From NCBI GenBank assembly GCA_002796995.1, contig PEKW01000007.1, forward strand, positions 310,001 to 374,000: DNA of 64,000 nucleotides, in the 5' to 3' direction. Shown here piece after piece: positions 30,043 to 38,941 of this stretch. Every line of letters starts with the position of its first letter. Within the stretch, counting starts at the first letter, position 1. The stretch comes from Rhizobium sp. GTDB taxonomy: Bacteria > Pseudomonadota > Alphaproteobacteria > Rhizobiales > Rhizobiaceae. The translations under genes and the position numbers were made by a program. The notes beneath the pieces were generated by a model. The model was not told where the DNA came from. It searched no databases and worked only from the letters and a program-made list of their open reading frames with translations.

Positions 30043-31245
30043 ATGACCCATCCAGGCTTGCAAGCCGTCATTGCCGGCCTCGGCGAACCGCCCGTCGGCC
30101 GGCTCGTCGGCACGAATCCGACCGAGCTCCATATCGATGCGGCGATGCTGGCCATCGAGGATGCCGGCATCGACAAGCACGACATCGATGGCCTGATGAC
30201 GTCCGGCACCTTCCTCAACGACAATATTCGCCATCACATGATCATCGGCGAACATCTCGGCCTTCACTGCAAGACATTCTGCGACACGCTGCGCACCGGC
30301 GGCCATTCCTATCTGAACGGCGTACAGATCGCGAAATGGGCGGTGGAAAGCGGCCTGTGCAAGGCCGTGCTGCTGCTTCGCGGCGACAATATCCTGAGCG
30401 GCGTTCCCAAGGGCACGGGCCTGAAGGCCTATATCGAATACGGTGCCCACCCGCTCGAATTCGAAGTGCCGTTCGGCATCACCGTTCCGGGCGTCTACGC
30501 GATGATGGCGCAGCGCCACATGCACGAATTCGGCACCACGCCCGAGCAATTTGCGGCGATCGCCGTCGCCTGCCGGAAGCACGCGTCGATGAACCCGAAG
30601 GCCTTCAAGCGCGAACCGATCACCATCGACGACGTGCTGGCCTCGCCCATGGTGAGCACGCCACTTCGCCTGCTGGACTGCAGCCCCATCTGCGACGGCG
30701 CCGGCGCAATCCTCATCACCTCGCTGGAACGCGCGCGTGACCTCAAGGCCAAGCCGGTGCGCATTCTCGGCACAGGCCAGGCGCAGTCCTACTACCATCT
30801 CGCCCATCTGGCGCGGGCGACCGGCGCCCGCCCCGAAGACAAGTCTCGTTACGGTCTCACCCGTTCCGTGCAATCGGTCGCCGCGAAAGAGGCCTTCGGT
30901 CGCGCCGGCGTGACGCCGAACGATATCGACGTCGCCCAGCTCTACGACTCCTTCACCATCACCGTCCTGATGCAGTTCGAGGCGCTCGGCTTTTGCGCCG
31001 AGGGCGAGGGCGGAGCGTTCGCGCAAGGCGGCCGCATCGAGCTCGGCGGCGAACTGCCGATCAATACCAATGGCGGCCTTTTGTCCTTCGGCTCTTCCGG
31101 CGGCATCAACCACATCATCGAGGCGGCACGCCAGATGCGCGGCGAATGCGGCGATCGTCAGGTGCCGAACGCGCAGCTCGGCCTGGTGACCAATGTCAGC
31201 GCCGTCGCCTCCAACCATTCCATCGCCATTCTCGGCCGCGACTGA
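30043..31245 (+). CDS. Thiolase-like protein lacking the nucleophilic Cys (possible acyl-CoA aldolase)
   Basis: A 400-residue SCP2/thiolase-superfamily protein. The segment CDTLRTGGHSYLNGVQIA (from residue 80) aligns with the thiolase nucleophile loop, but Gly87 is where Cys should be. The late motifs (DCSPICDGAGA, SFGSSGGINH, NVSAVASNHSIAIL) are family-typical. Such Cys-less proteins paired with a DUF35 partner include the steroid side-chain aldolases (Ltp2 type), which do retro-aldol rather than thiolytic cleavage. The DUF35 gene follows 10 bases after its stop, so an aldolase role is a reasonable inference. Confidence 0.8.
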   Translation: MTHPGLQAVIAGLGEPPVGRLVGTNPTELHIDAAMLAIEDAGIDKHDIDGLMTSGTFLNDNIRHHMIIGEHLGLHCKTFCDTLRTGGHSYLNGVQIAKWAVESGLCKAVLLLRGDNILSGVPKGTGLKAYIEYGAHPLEFEVPFGITVPGVYAMMAQRHMHEFGTTPEQFAAIAVACRKHASMNPKAFKREPITIDDVLASPMVSTPLRLLDCSPICDGAGAILITSLERARDLKAKPVRILGTGQAQSYYHLAHLARATGARPEDKSRYGLTRSVQSVAAKEAFGRAGVTPNDIDVAQLYDSFTITVLMQFEALGFCAEGEGGAFAQGGRIELGGELPINTNGGLLSFGSSGGINHIIEAARQMRGECGDRQVPNAQLGLVTNVSAVASNHSIAILGRD

Positions 31246-31255
31246 GGAGCCAGCC

Positions 31256-31645
31256 ATGTCCCGTTCACTTCCGACGCCCTCCAAGATCTCCCTGCCCTTC
31301 TGGGAGAGCTGCAAGGCCGAAAACATGCAGATCCAGCGCTGCGAAGACTGCGGCACCTACGCCTTCTACCCCGTCTATATCTGCCCGGAATGCGCCTCGC
31401 GAAAGCTCGCCTGGACGCCGGTCAGCGGCAGGGGAACGATCCACACGTTCACCGTCGCGGCGAAATCGAGCTTCGATTCCGAAGAACCGCTGGTCGTTGC
31501 CCTCATCGAACTGGAGGAAGGCGCGATGATGGTTTCCAACGTGAAGACGGCAACGCCCGAGACACTTTCGATCGGCTCACCGGTCCGGCTGACCTACGAG
31601 CAGGTCTCGGACGAAATCACCCTGCCGATGTTCGAACCCGCCTGA
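31256..31645 (+). CDS. DUF35 zinc-ribbon/OB-fold partner of the thiolase-like protein
   Basis: A 129-residue protein with an N-terminal zinc ribbon (C29, C32, C43, C46) and a C-terminal OB fold (GRGTIHTFTVAA...). DUF35 proteins form obligate complexes with thiolase-fold enzymes and help bind acyl-CoA. The ATG at 31256 directly follows the thiolase-like gene; the small spacing argues for a stable complex. Confidence 0.88.
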   Translation: MSRSLPTPSKISLPFWESCKAENMQIQRCEDCGTYAFYPVYICPECASRKLAWTPVSGRGTIHTFTVAAKSSFDSEEPLVVALIELEEGAMMVSNVKTATPETLSIGSPVRLTYEQVSDEITLPMFEPA

Positions 31646-31667
31646 CCGGTTCGCAGGAGACAATCAA

Positions 31668-32561
31668 ATGAAGATCGCCACAATCGCGACCGCATCAGGG
31701 CCGCGCCCGGCTGTAGTCGCCGAAGACCACATCCTGGATATTGCCTCGGCCTGGGAGAAATCCGGCACCGGCCCGGCACCGGAGACCGTGCTCGACATCA
31801 TCGCCGATCCCGCGACACTTGCCACGCTCCGGCAGATCGTCGAGCTGGCGGCGCCCGAGCAATGGTCACCGCTCGCCGGCGTACAATTGCTGGCACCCAT
31901 CCCCCGTCCCGGAAAGAACGTCTTCTGCGTCGGCCGCAACTACAAGCTCCATATCGAAGAAGGCGCCAGGGCCCGCGGCGTACCGGTGGAATATCCGTCA
32001 GTCCCGGAATTCTTCACCAAGCCGCCGACCGCCGTCATCGGACCGGACGCCGAAATCCGCCTGCCGACCGTAACCCAGAAGCTCGACTACGAGGTCGAAC
32101 TCGCCTTCGTCGTGGGCCGCGCCGGCCGCGATATATCCGTCGAGGACGCGCTCGGCCACATATTCGGTTTCACAGTACTGAACGACGTGACCGCGCGCGA
32201 CCTGCAGCGGGCCCACGGCCAATGGTTCAAGGGCAAGGCGCTCGACACGACCTGTCCGATCGGTCCCTGGATCGTCACCGCCGACGAGTTCGACGTGACC
32301 GAAGAGCACCGGCTCTGGCTCACCGTCAACGGCGAGACACGCCAGGACGCTTTCATCTCGGACATGGTGTTCGACTGTGCCGCGATCCTCTCCAGCCTGT
32401 CGGCCGGCATGACGATCGAAGCCGGCGACATCATCACCACCGGCACGCCATCCGGCGTCGGCCTCGGCCTCGATCCGCAGATCTGGCTGAAGGACGGCGA
32501 CGTCGTTGAAGCCGGCATCGAGGGTATCGGCAGCATCAGGAACACAGTCAGAGCGGTCTGA
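31668..32561 (+). CDS. Fumarylacetoacetate hydrolase-family enzyme
   Basis: A 297-residue FAH-superfamily protein: FCVGRNYKLHIEE, PEFFTKPPTAVIGP, LDYEVELAFVVGR with the metal-binding Glu residues, NDVTARDLQRAHGQWFKGKALDTTCPIGP and GDIITTGTPSGVG. Such enzymes hydrolyse or decarboxylate beta-diketo or acylpyruvate acids using Mg2+. It lies between the DUF35 gene and the second CoA-transferase. In context it probably cleaves a keto-acid intermediate of the imported carboxylate; the exact reaction cannot be read from sequence. Confidence 0.88.
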   Translation: MKIATIATASGPRPAVVAEDHILDIASAWEKSGTGPAPETVLDIIADPATLATLRQIVELAAPEQWSPLAGVQLLAPIPRPGKNVFCVGRNYKLHIEEGARARGVPVEYPSVPEFFTKPPTAVIGPDAEIRLPTVTQKLDYEVELAFVVGRAGRDISVEDALGHIFGFTVLNDVTARDLQRAHGQWFKGKALDTTCPIGPWIVTADEFDVTEEHRLWLTVNGETRQDAFISDMVFDCAAILSSLSAGMTIEAGDIITTGTPSGVGLGLDPQIWLKDGDVVEAGIEGIGSIRNTVRAV

Positions 32562-32599
32562 TCCCGACCAAGACCCCGCGACAAAGGAGACTATTCACA

Positions 32600-33811
32600 A
32601 TGGACACCGTCAACTCCCACGAGGACACCAACACCGAGCGCAAAGGCGCGCTCGCCGGCATACGCGTCATCGACGTCTCGCGCGCCCTCGCAGGTCCCTA
32701 TTCGACGATGCTGATGGGCGATCTCGGCGCCGACATCATCAAGCTCGAAATGCCCGGGACCGGCGACGAATCCCGCTATTGGGGACCTCCCTTCGCCACC
32801 TATATGTCCTCGAACCGCAACAAGCGCTCGATCGAGGCGGATCTGCACACCGCAGAAGGCCGGCAGATCTTCTTCGACCTGGTGCGAACCGCCGATATCG
32901 TCGTCGAGAATTTTCGGCCAGGCACGATGAAGCGTTTTGGCCTCGACTACGAGACGGTCGCGAAGATCAAGCCCGACATCATCTACTGCTCGATCAGCGC
33001 CTATGGCCAGACCGGTCCCATGGCGCACCGCCCGGGTATCGACCTGATGGTCCAGGCGGTGAGCGGCCTCATGTCCCAGACCGGCGAGAAGGATGGACGC
33101 GCGATGAAGGCCGGCGGTCCGGTCGCCGATATCGTCGGCGGTTTTTCCGCCGTCGTGTCGATCATGGCCTCCCTGATGGAACGCCGCGAGACCGGCAAGG
33201 GGCGCTATATCGACATCGCCATGCTCGACGCGCTGATGATGGTGCTCAACCAGCAGATCGTCACCTATACCGCCACCGGCAAACCCTATCAGCGCGTCGG
33301 CAACGCCCATCCGCTGATGGCGCCCTATGAAAGCTTCCCGGCCTCCGATCGGGAATTCGTCATGGCCGTCACCAATGAAAAGGCCTGGAAGGCCTTCGTC
33401 TCCATCCCCGAATTCGCCTTCCTCGACGATATCCCTGAGTTCAAGAAGCAGATCGATCGCAACATCAACCGCGTGAAGATGCTGGAAATGATCTACGCGG
33501 TGTTCAGGCAGAAGCCGGCCGAGCACTGGCTCGCCGAACTCGACAAGCGCGGCATCCCCTCCGAGCCGATCCTCACCCTGCCCGAAGTGGTGACCATGCC
33601 CCATATCCTCGAGCGCGGTTCGCTGATGGAAATCGAGTATCCGCCGGGCTCGGGCAGTCGCGTCACCATTCCCGGCATGCCCTGGAAGGACGTGGCCGCA
33701 CCCGGCGTCAGACGCGACCCGCCGGGACTGGGGCAGCACACGCAGGAAGTCCTGGAGGAACTCTACGGCCCCGGCCATTCGGCCAAGCTTTCCGGCCACA
33801 ATCCGGCATAA
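32600..33811 (+). CDS. Class III (CaiB/BaiF) CoA-transferase
   Basis: A 403-residue CoA-transferase of normal length. It has LAGIRVIDVSRALAGPYSTMLMGDLGADIIKLE, NRNKRSIEADL and the catalytic Asp in RPGIDLMVQAVSGL. Enzymes of this class move CoA between carboxylic acids (for example succinyl-CoA to the substrate acid). It is the second such gene in the island; the first is divergent at 27335. The pair may act on substrate and product of the same pathway. Confidence 0.9.
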   Translation: MDTVNSHEDTNTERKGALAGIRVIDVSRALAGPYSTMLMGDLGADIIKLEMPGTGDESRYWGPPFATYMSSNRNKRSIEADLHTAEGRQIFFDLVRTADIVVENFRPGTMKRFGLDYETVAKIKPDIIYCSISAYGQTGPMAHRPGIDLMVQAVSGLMSQTGEKDGRAMKAGGPVADIVGGFSAVVSIMASLMERRETGKGRYIDIAMLDALMMVLNQQIVTYTATGKPYQRVGNAHPLMAPYESFPASDREFVMAVTNEKAWKAFVSIPEFAFLDDIPEFKKQIDRNINRVKMLEMIYAVFRQKPAEHWLAELDKRGIPSEPILTLPEVVTMPHILERGSLMEIEYPPGSGSRVTIPGMPWKDVAAPGVRRDPPGLGQHTQEVLEELYGPGHSAKLSGHNPA

Positions 33812-33944
33812 GCTCTACCGATCGGCCTTCGATCCGAACGAGATTCGCAAGGCGCGATGCGCTGCCAAGAACTGGAGCACCCTCTCGGCCCGAGCGGACC
33901 CGGGGTGCTCCAGACCCGCAATCGGCACTGAGGAGGAGTTGCCA

Positions 33945-34409
33945 ATGGTTTGGAATCGAGACGACCTGATAGCCGGTCTGGTCTTCCTGGGGATCGGCCT
34001 CACTTTCGCGGCCAATACGCTGTCATCGCTGGATATCGGCACGGCGGCGGCGATGGGACCGGGCTTCTTCCCGCTGGCGCTCTGCACCATTCTCACGCTG
34101 CTCGGTATCGGCATCCTGGCGACCGCGCGCAGGCCTGCGGACGGCGCCGAGGAAACCGAGCGCGCGCCGCTCAACTGGCGCGCCATCTTCTTCGTCGTCA
34201 TGGCGCCGGTCGCCTTCGGCCTGATGCTCCGGAGCTTTGGTCTCATCCCCACGCTCGCGGTCACCATCGCGCTCGCGGTTGCCGCAAGCCATACGATCGG
34301 CATCAAGCGCGGCTTGATGATCGTCGTCGGCATGACCGCCTTCTGCGTCGTCGTCTTCTATTACGGCCTGCAGGTCCCGGTCGATCTCTTCAACCCCGCA
34401 TTGTTCTAG
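33945..34409 (+). CDS. tctB: TctB, small membrane subunit of the tripartite tricarboxylate transporter
   Basis: A 154-residue protein with four hydrophobic segments, the TctB topology. The ATG at 33945 lies six bases after AGGAGGAG. It precedes tctA by 21 bases. Sequence conservation in this family is low, so the call leans on topology and neighbours. Confidence 0.88.
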   Translation: MVWNRDDLIAGLVFLGIGLTFAANTLSSLDIGTAAAMGPGFFPLALCTILTLLGIGILATARRPADGAEETERAPLNWRAIFFVVMAPVAFGLMLRSFGLIPTLAVTIALAVAASHTIGIKRGLMIVVGMTAFCVVVFYYGLQVPVDLFNPALF

Positions 34410-34430
34410 TGGCGGGAGGATATTAGCATC

Positions 34431-35939
34431 ATGGACATTTTCGACGGCATCCTGCTCGGCTTCAGTCAGGCCGCTACGCCGATGGCACTGCTCTTCTGCC
34501 TGCTCGGCTGTATTCTCGGCACCCTGGTCGGCGTCCTGCCGGGCATCGGCCCGAGCGCCACCATCGCCATGCTCCTGCCCATCACGCTCGGCCTCGATCC
34601 GCTGATCGCGCTGATCATGCTGGCGGGTATCTACTACGGGGCCCAATATGGCGGCTCGATCACCGCGATCCTGGTGAACGTGCCCGGCGAGCCCTCGACC
34701 GCAGTGACGGCGATCGACGGCTATGCGATGGCGAAATCCGGGCGCGCCGGCCCCGCCCTCTCGATCTCCGCGATCGGCTCCTTCGTCGCCGGCACGGTAG
34801 CGACGCTGGTGCTGGCCATCGCGTCTCCTGCGCTCAGCCAGATCGCCCTGAAATTCGGCGCGCCGGAATATTTTTCGCTGACCCTGCTCGGCATCATTCT
34901 CGTCGTGGTCCTCGCCCAGGGTTCCTTGCTCAAGGGCCTTGCCATGGCAACCCTTGGCCTGCTGCTCGGCCAGGTGGGGACCGACGTCTTCACGTCGGCG
35001 ACGCGCTTCACCTTCGGCCTCGACGATCTGCGCAGCGGCATCGATTTCATCGCGGTCTCCGTCGGCGTCTTCGGGATCGCTGAAATCCTCCGCAACCTCG
35101 AAGCCGCCGACGGGATGAGCCGGGCCGTGCACAAGATAACCCGCCTTCTGCCGAACCGTGAGGAATTCCGGCGCAGTGCCGGGCCGATCTTCCGCGGCAC
35201 CGCGCTCGGTTCGCTCCTCGGCGTGCTGCCGGGCGGCGGAGCATTCCTCTCCTCCTTTGCCTCCTACGCCGTCGAAAAGCGGCTTTCGAAGCATCCGGAG
35301 GAGTTCGGCAAGGGCGCGATCGAGGGCGTGGCGGGGCCGGAAAGCGCCAACAATGCTGGTGCCCAGACGTCCTTCATCCCGATGCTGACGCTCGGCATTC
35401 CCTCCAACGCCGTCATGGCGCTGATGGTCGGCGCCATGGTGGTGCAAGGCATCCAGCCCGGACCGCGGGTGATCGTCTCGCAGCCGGAATTGTTCTGGGG
35501 CCTGATTGCCTCCATGTGGATCGGCAATGTCATGCTGGTGCTGCTCAACCTGCCGCTGGTGGGTGTCTGGGTCCGCATGTTGCGCATTCCCTATTCGGTA
35601 CTCTTCCCCGGCATCCTGGCCTTTGCCTGCATCGGCACCTTCAGCGCCAATGGTATCGAGCTCAATCTCTACGTGCTCGCGGCGTCAGGCCTCGGAGGCT
35701 ACCTGCTCACCCGAATCGGCTGCGATCCCGCCCCCTTCCTTCTCGGCTTCGTGCTCGGTCCCATGGTGGAGGAACATTTCCGCCGGGCGATGCTCATCTC
35801 CGAGGGCAATCTCGCGGTGTTTGTCGAGCGGCCGATCAGCGCGGTGTTGATCCTCGTCACCGTCGTGATTGCCCTGATGACCCTCGTGCCATCGCTGCTC
35901 AACGCCCGCAGGACCGTGTTCGCGCAGGCGGACGACTGA
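34431..35939 (+). CDS. tctA: TctA, large membrane subunit of the tripartite tricarboxylate transporter
   Basis: A 502-residue polytopic protein with about 11-12 membrane segments. Duplicated TctA signatures are present: GTLVGVLPGIGPSATIAMLLP near the N-terminus and LGVLPGGGAFLSSFASYAVEK in the middle, plus GIYYGAQYGGSITAILVNVPGEPS. It carries the transport path for the acid delivered by TctC, driven by an ion gradient. It follows tctB by 21 bases. Confidence 0.95.
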   Translation: MDIFDGILLGFSQAATPMALLFCLLGCILGTLVGVLPGIGPSATIAMLLPITLGLDPLIALIMLAGIYYGAQYGGSITAILVNVPGEPSTAVTAIDGYAMAKSGRAGPALSISAIGSFVAGTVATLVLAIASPALSQIALKFGAPEYFSLTLLGIILVVVLAQGSLLKGLAMATLGLLLGQVGTDVFTSATRFTFGLDDLRSGIDFIAVSVGVFGIAEILRNLEAADGMSRAVHKITRLLPNREEFRRSAGPIFRGTALGSLLGVLPGGGAFLSSFASYAVEKRLSKHPEEFGKGAIEGVAGPESANNAGAQTSFIPMLTLGIPSNAVMALMVGAMVVQGIQPGPRVIVSQPELFWGLIASMWIGNVMLVLLNLPLVGVWVRMLRIPYSVLFPGILAFACIGTFSANGIELNLYVLAASGLGGYLLTRIGCDPAPFLLGFVLGPMVEEHFRRAMLISEGNLAVFVERPISAVLILVTVVIALMTLVPSLLNARRTVFAQADD

Positions 35940-35955
35940 CAGCAAAGGAAAACCC

Positions 35956-36594
35956 ATGAAGCACGTGACTTTGACTTTCGACAATGGCCCGGATGCCGAG
36001 GTGACGCCGCTCGTTCTGGATATCCTGGCCCGCCGCGGGATCAAGACGACCTTCTTCGTCGTCGGCAACCGCCTTGCAGCCAACCGCGCGCCGGCCGAGC
36101 GGGCGCACGCCGAGGGTCACTGGATCGGCAACCATACCTGGAGCCATTCGATCCCCTTCCGTGACCGCGACGACATGGATTTCGTCGCGGCGGAGATCGA
36201 CCGGACCCAGGAAGAAATCGGCGCGCTCTCCCATCCCGACCGTTTGTTCCGTCCCTATGGCGGCAAGGGTCGGCTCGACGGTGCACTGAACGCCGGCGCC
36301 GCGCAGCATCTGTCTCAGAGGCGATATACCTGCGTCCTGTGGAATGCCGTGCCGGGGGATTTCGACAATCACGATGGCTGGGTGGAAACCGCACTGCCGC
36401 AGGTCGCGACGATCGACTGGCCGCTCGTCGTCCTGCACGACGTGCATGCCCGCGCCATGCAGCACCTCGACCGGTTTCTCGGAAAGCTCCAGGATCGGGG
36501 CACGGTCTTCGAACAGGCTTTTCCGCCGACTTGCATCGCCATGAACCGAGGCCGCGAAACCGATCTGCTCGAATGCGGCATCGTCGCCAACTGA
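35956..36594 (+). CDS. NodB-type polysaccharide deacetylase family protein
   Basis: A 212-residue NodB-homology domain protein without a signal peptide. The start MKHVTLTFDNGPDAEVTP keeps a catalytic-type Asp (TFDNGP, where most members have TFDDGP, so the metal-binding second Asp is replaced by Asn). GNHTWSH supplies the paired metal-binding His. Despite the name, members in catabolic operons often act on small molecules rather than polysaccharides. It sits between tctA and the dehydrogenase with 16-20 base gaps, so it is part of this pathway. Confidence 0.82.
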   Translation: MKHVTLTFDNGPDAEVTPLVLDILARRGIKTTFFVVGNRLAANRAPAERAHAEGHWIGNHTWSHSIPFRDRDDMDFVAAEIDRTQEEIGALSHPDRLFRPYGGKGRLDGALNAGAAQHLSQRRYTCVLWNAVPGDFDNHDGWVETALPQVATIDWPLVVLHDVHARAMQHLDRFLGKLQDRGTVFEQAFPPTCIAMNRGRETDLLECGIVAN

Positions 36595-36614
36595 CACGAC
36601 GGGAGAGGAAGACC

Positions 36615-37685
36615 ATGACCGGCAACAGGCTGAGGATCGCGCTGGTCGAAGGGGACGGCATCGGCAAGGAAGTCGTGCCCGAAGGCGTGCGCGTGCTGGA
36701 GAGCGCCGCGCGAAGATTCGGAATTGACATCTCCTTCGACCGTTTCGACTTCGCTTCCTGCGACTATTACGAAAGACACGGGCAGATGCTGCCGGACGAC
36801 TGGAAGGAGAAGATCGGCGGCCATGACGCGATCTATTTCGGCGCGGTCGGCATGCCCGACCGGGTGCCCGACCATGTCTCGCTGTGGGGCTCGCTGATCC
36901 GCTTCCGCCGCGAGTTCGACCAGTATGTCAATCTGCGCCCCTGCCGGCTGATGCCGGGCGTCCCCTCGCCGCTTGCCGGCCGCAAGCCCGGCGACATCGA
37001 TTTCGTCGTCGTGCGCGAGAATACCGAAGGTGAATACTCGTCGGTCGGAGGCATCATGTTTGCCGGGACGGAGCGGGAGTTCGCAGTGCAGGAAACGGTG
37101 ATGACCCGTATCGGCATCGACCGCATCGCCCGCTACGCCTTCGAACTCGCCCGCAAGCGAGAGGCAAAGCACCTGACCTCTGCGACGAAGTCGAACGGCA
37201 TCTCGATCACCATGCCCTTCTGGGATGATCGCCTGGAAGCCGTGGCCGCCGACTTTCCCGACATCCGCTGGGACAAGTACCATATCGACATCCTGGCCGC
37301 GCATTTCGTGCTCAACCCGGATCGTTTCGACGTCGTCGTCGCCTCCAACCTGTTCGGCGACATCCTCTCCGACCTCGGCCCTGCCTGCACCGGCACGATC
37401 GGCATCGCGCCGTCGGGCAACATCAACCCCGAGCGGCGTTTCCCCTCGCTCTTCGAACCCGTCCACGGCTCCGCCCCCGATATCGCCGGGAAGGGGATAG
37501 CCAACCCGATCGGTCAGATCTGGGCCGGCGCCATGATGCTCGAACACCTCGGCCATCCGGAAGCGGCGGCAGCGATCGTGAAGGCGATCGAGCGGGTGCT
37601 CCCCGACAAGAACCTGCGGACCCGGGACCTTGGAGGAAATGCCGACACGGCGACCTGCGGCAGTGCGGTCGCCGATGCCCTATGA
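36615..37685 (+). CDS. Tartrate/D-malate-type dehydrogenase (isopropylmalate dehydrogenase family)
   Basis: A 356-residue beta-decarboxylating dehydrogenase. Visible motifs are RIALVEGDGIGKEVVPEG, VNLRPCRLMPGVPSPL (closest to tartrate dehydrogenase), VVVRENTEGEYSSVGG, the catalytic Lys and Asp region (TSATKSNGIS, NLFGDILSDLGP), and FEPVHGSAPDIAGKGIANP. It oxidises a 2-hydroxy acid such as tartrate or D-malate with NAD+ and a divalent metal. The ATG at 36615 follows GGGAGAGGAAG. Its place at the end of the Tct operon suggests that the imported acid, or a breakdown product, is a hydroxydicarboxylate. Confidence 0.88.
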   Translation: MTGNRLRIALVEGDGIGKEVVPEGVRVLESAARRFGIDISFDRFDFASCDYYERHGQMLPDDWKEKIGGHDAIYFGAVGMPDRVPDHVSLWGSLIRFRREFDQYVNLRPCRLMPGVPSPLAGRKPGDIDFVVVRENTEGEYSSVGGIMFAGTEREFAVQETVMTRIGIDRIARYAFELARKREAKHLTSATKSNGISITMPFWDDRLEAVAADFPDIRWDKYHIDILAAHFVLNPDRFDVVVASNLFGDILSDLGPACTGTIGIAPSGNINPERRFPSLFEPVHGSAPDIAGKGIANPIGQIWAGAMMLEHLGHPEAAAAIVKAIERVLPDKNLRTRDLGGNADTATCGSAVADAL

Positions 37686-37695
37686 GGCGTCGGAT

Positions 37696-37732
37696 TCGCT
37701 CCGGTCCTGGCCGGAGGATCAGACCGGAGCGA
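37696..37732. terminator. Bidirectional hairpin between convergent genes
   Basis: The arms TCGCTCCGGTC (37696-37706) and GACCGGAGCGA (37722-37732) are exact 11-bp complements. They lie between the stops of the dehydrogenase (37685) and the TSUP gene (37747). There is no long T-run, so termination strength is uncertain. Confidence 0.65.
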
Positions 37733-37746
37733 TGTCCGCCGGCTAC

Positions 37747-38493
37747 TCAGCCCTGAAACAGGGTTGAGACAAGTATCGTTCCGCCGGAGAGCGTCAGCAG
37801 CACAAGAATCAGCTGGCGAAAGTGAAGCTCCGGCACCTTCGGGAAAAGGCGGCTGCCGATATAGGTCGGTATCAGGCCTGCCGGTATCAGGACGGCAATC
37901 ATCGGCAGCATTTCCTTTCTGACAATTCCGGTCGCAAGATAGGCCGCCAGGGTCGTGGCCAGGATCACGAGATTGAAGTTCTGGATGACGTCCCGCTGGG
38001 TCCGCTTGTCCAGGCCCTTCAGGGACGTCCAGAAAGCCGGGACAGGCCCGGAGAGCCCTCCGAGGCCCGCCATCGCCCCGCCGATCAAACCGACCAGGCA
38101 GTCGGCCGGCCGGCCGCCGCCACGGATCGCGGGCATGGTCTTGCCGAACAGCATCACCGGGCACCAAGCCACGAGGAACGTGCCCACCAGCAGCTTGAAC
38201 ATGACGAGGTTGATCGATGGAAGCAGCGAAAGCCCGAGAGGCAGCCCTGCGCCTGCGCCGAGAAAATAGGGAAACATGATCGGCGTGAAGGTAGGTCTGC
38301 CGGCCGACAGTTTCGTCAGGACCTGACCCGACAACGCCCCCACCACCACGAGAACCGCCGCCAGCTGGGGATCCAGCGTCCACGCCCATAAGGACATTGC
38401 GACAAGACCGAAGGCAAAACCTGAGAGGCCTTGAACCAGGCCCGCCAGGGCCGCACCGGCAATGACGACGGGGACGAGATCAGTCATTGGCAT
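37747..38493 (-). CDS. TSUP-family (TauE/SafE) membrane permease
   Basis: A 248-residue membrane protein with about seven to eight hydrophobic segments and the TSUP pattern (IAGAALAGLVQGLSGFAFGLVAM near the N-terminus; GGGRPADCLVGLIGGAMAGLGGLSGP in the middle). The family exports or imports sulfonates, sulfite and small organic anions. It converges on the Tct operon but is on the other strand, so a shared role is uncertain. The start at 38493 (ATG) has a weak RBS; an ATG two codons later is equally possible. Confidence 0.88.
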   Translation of the reverse strand: MPMTDLVPVVIAGAALAGLVQGLSGFAFGLVAMSLWAWTLDPQLAAVLVVVGALSGQVLTKLSAGRPTFTPIMFPYFLGAGAGLPLGLSLLPSINLVMFKLLVGTFLVAWCPVMLFGKTMPAIRGGGRPADCLVGLIGGAMAGLGGLSGPVPAFWTSLKGLDKRTQRDVIQNFNLVILATTLAAYLATGIVRKEMLPMIAVLIPAGLIPTYIGSRLFPKVPELHFRQLILVLLTLSGGTILVSTLFQG

Positions 38494-38941
38494 TCATGAT
38501 GGCGATCTGCCTCGGCCTATGGATAGTGGGAGCGGCCCTTAGTGGACTTCGCCATCGACGTTGCCGCCGCCATCGATCGCCTCGGCAGTGGATGCCTGCG
38601 CGTCGATCGCCGCGTAACCTCTTAACGAGTTACATAGATCGTGGAGGCAATCAAGGGCATAAGCGATGTTTGAAGGTCGCTGTTGCGTACGGCACCGCCT
38701 GACGTCTGTCGCTTGCGGGTATGGAGTCACGGGGTCATGGGTCATGGGTCATGGGGTCGTACCCGCCCCACGGCGAAAGCAATGTGAAGCTTGACCGTTC
38801 CGGAATTACTCCGGTCGGGCCGATTGCGGAAAACGGCCCGTGCTGCGGAACCGGCTTGTAATCAACAATCGACCGCAACGCACGGCATTGACTTTTGTCA
38901 GCGGTGATGAATTATGTCAGAACTACCCACGAAGGACGACC
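38494..38941. other. Intergenic region with short tandem repeat and promoter-like sequence
   Basis: This 448-base gap between the TSUP gene and the SorC regulator contains no convincing gene. It holds three tandem copies of GGTCATG at 38733-38753, and near its end TTGACT (38888-38893) and AATTAT (38910-38915) at 16-base spacing, a plausible promoter for the regulator. Short open frames in it have no RBS or family resemblance. Confidence 0.6.
38888..38909 (+). promoter_or_regulatory. Operator-like site upstream of the SorC regulator
   Basis: TTGACTTTTGTCAG (38888-38901) contains the palindrome TGACTTTTGTCA and is followed by TGATG. It matches 12 of 14 bases of TTGACATTTGACAG at 45850-45863 in the mtnK/importer promoter region, where TGATG also follows at nearly the same distance. 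It overlaps the putative -35 of the regulator gene, as expected for autoregulation. Confidence 0.55.

Noticed and set aside
34023..35447. Long minus-strand frame opposite tctB/tctA
   Set aside because: Low-complexity Glu/Arg/Asp/Gln-rich translation typical of reverse frames of membrane-protein genes.
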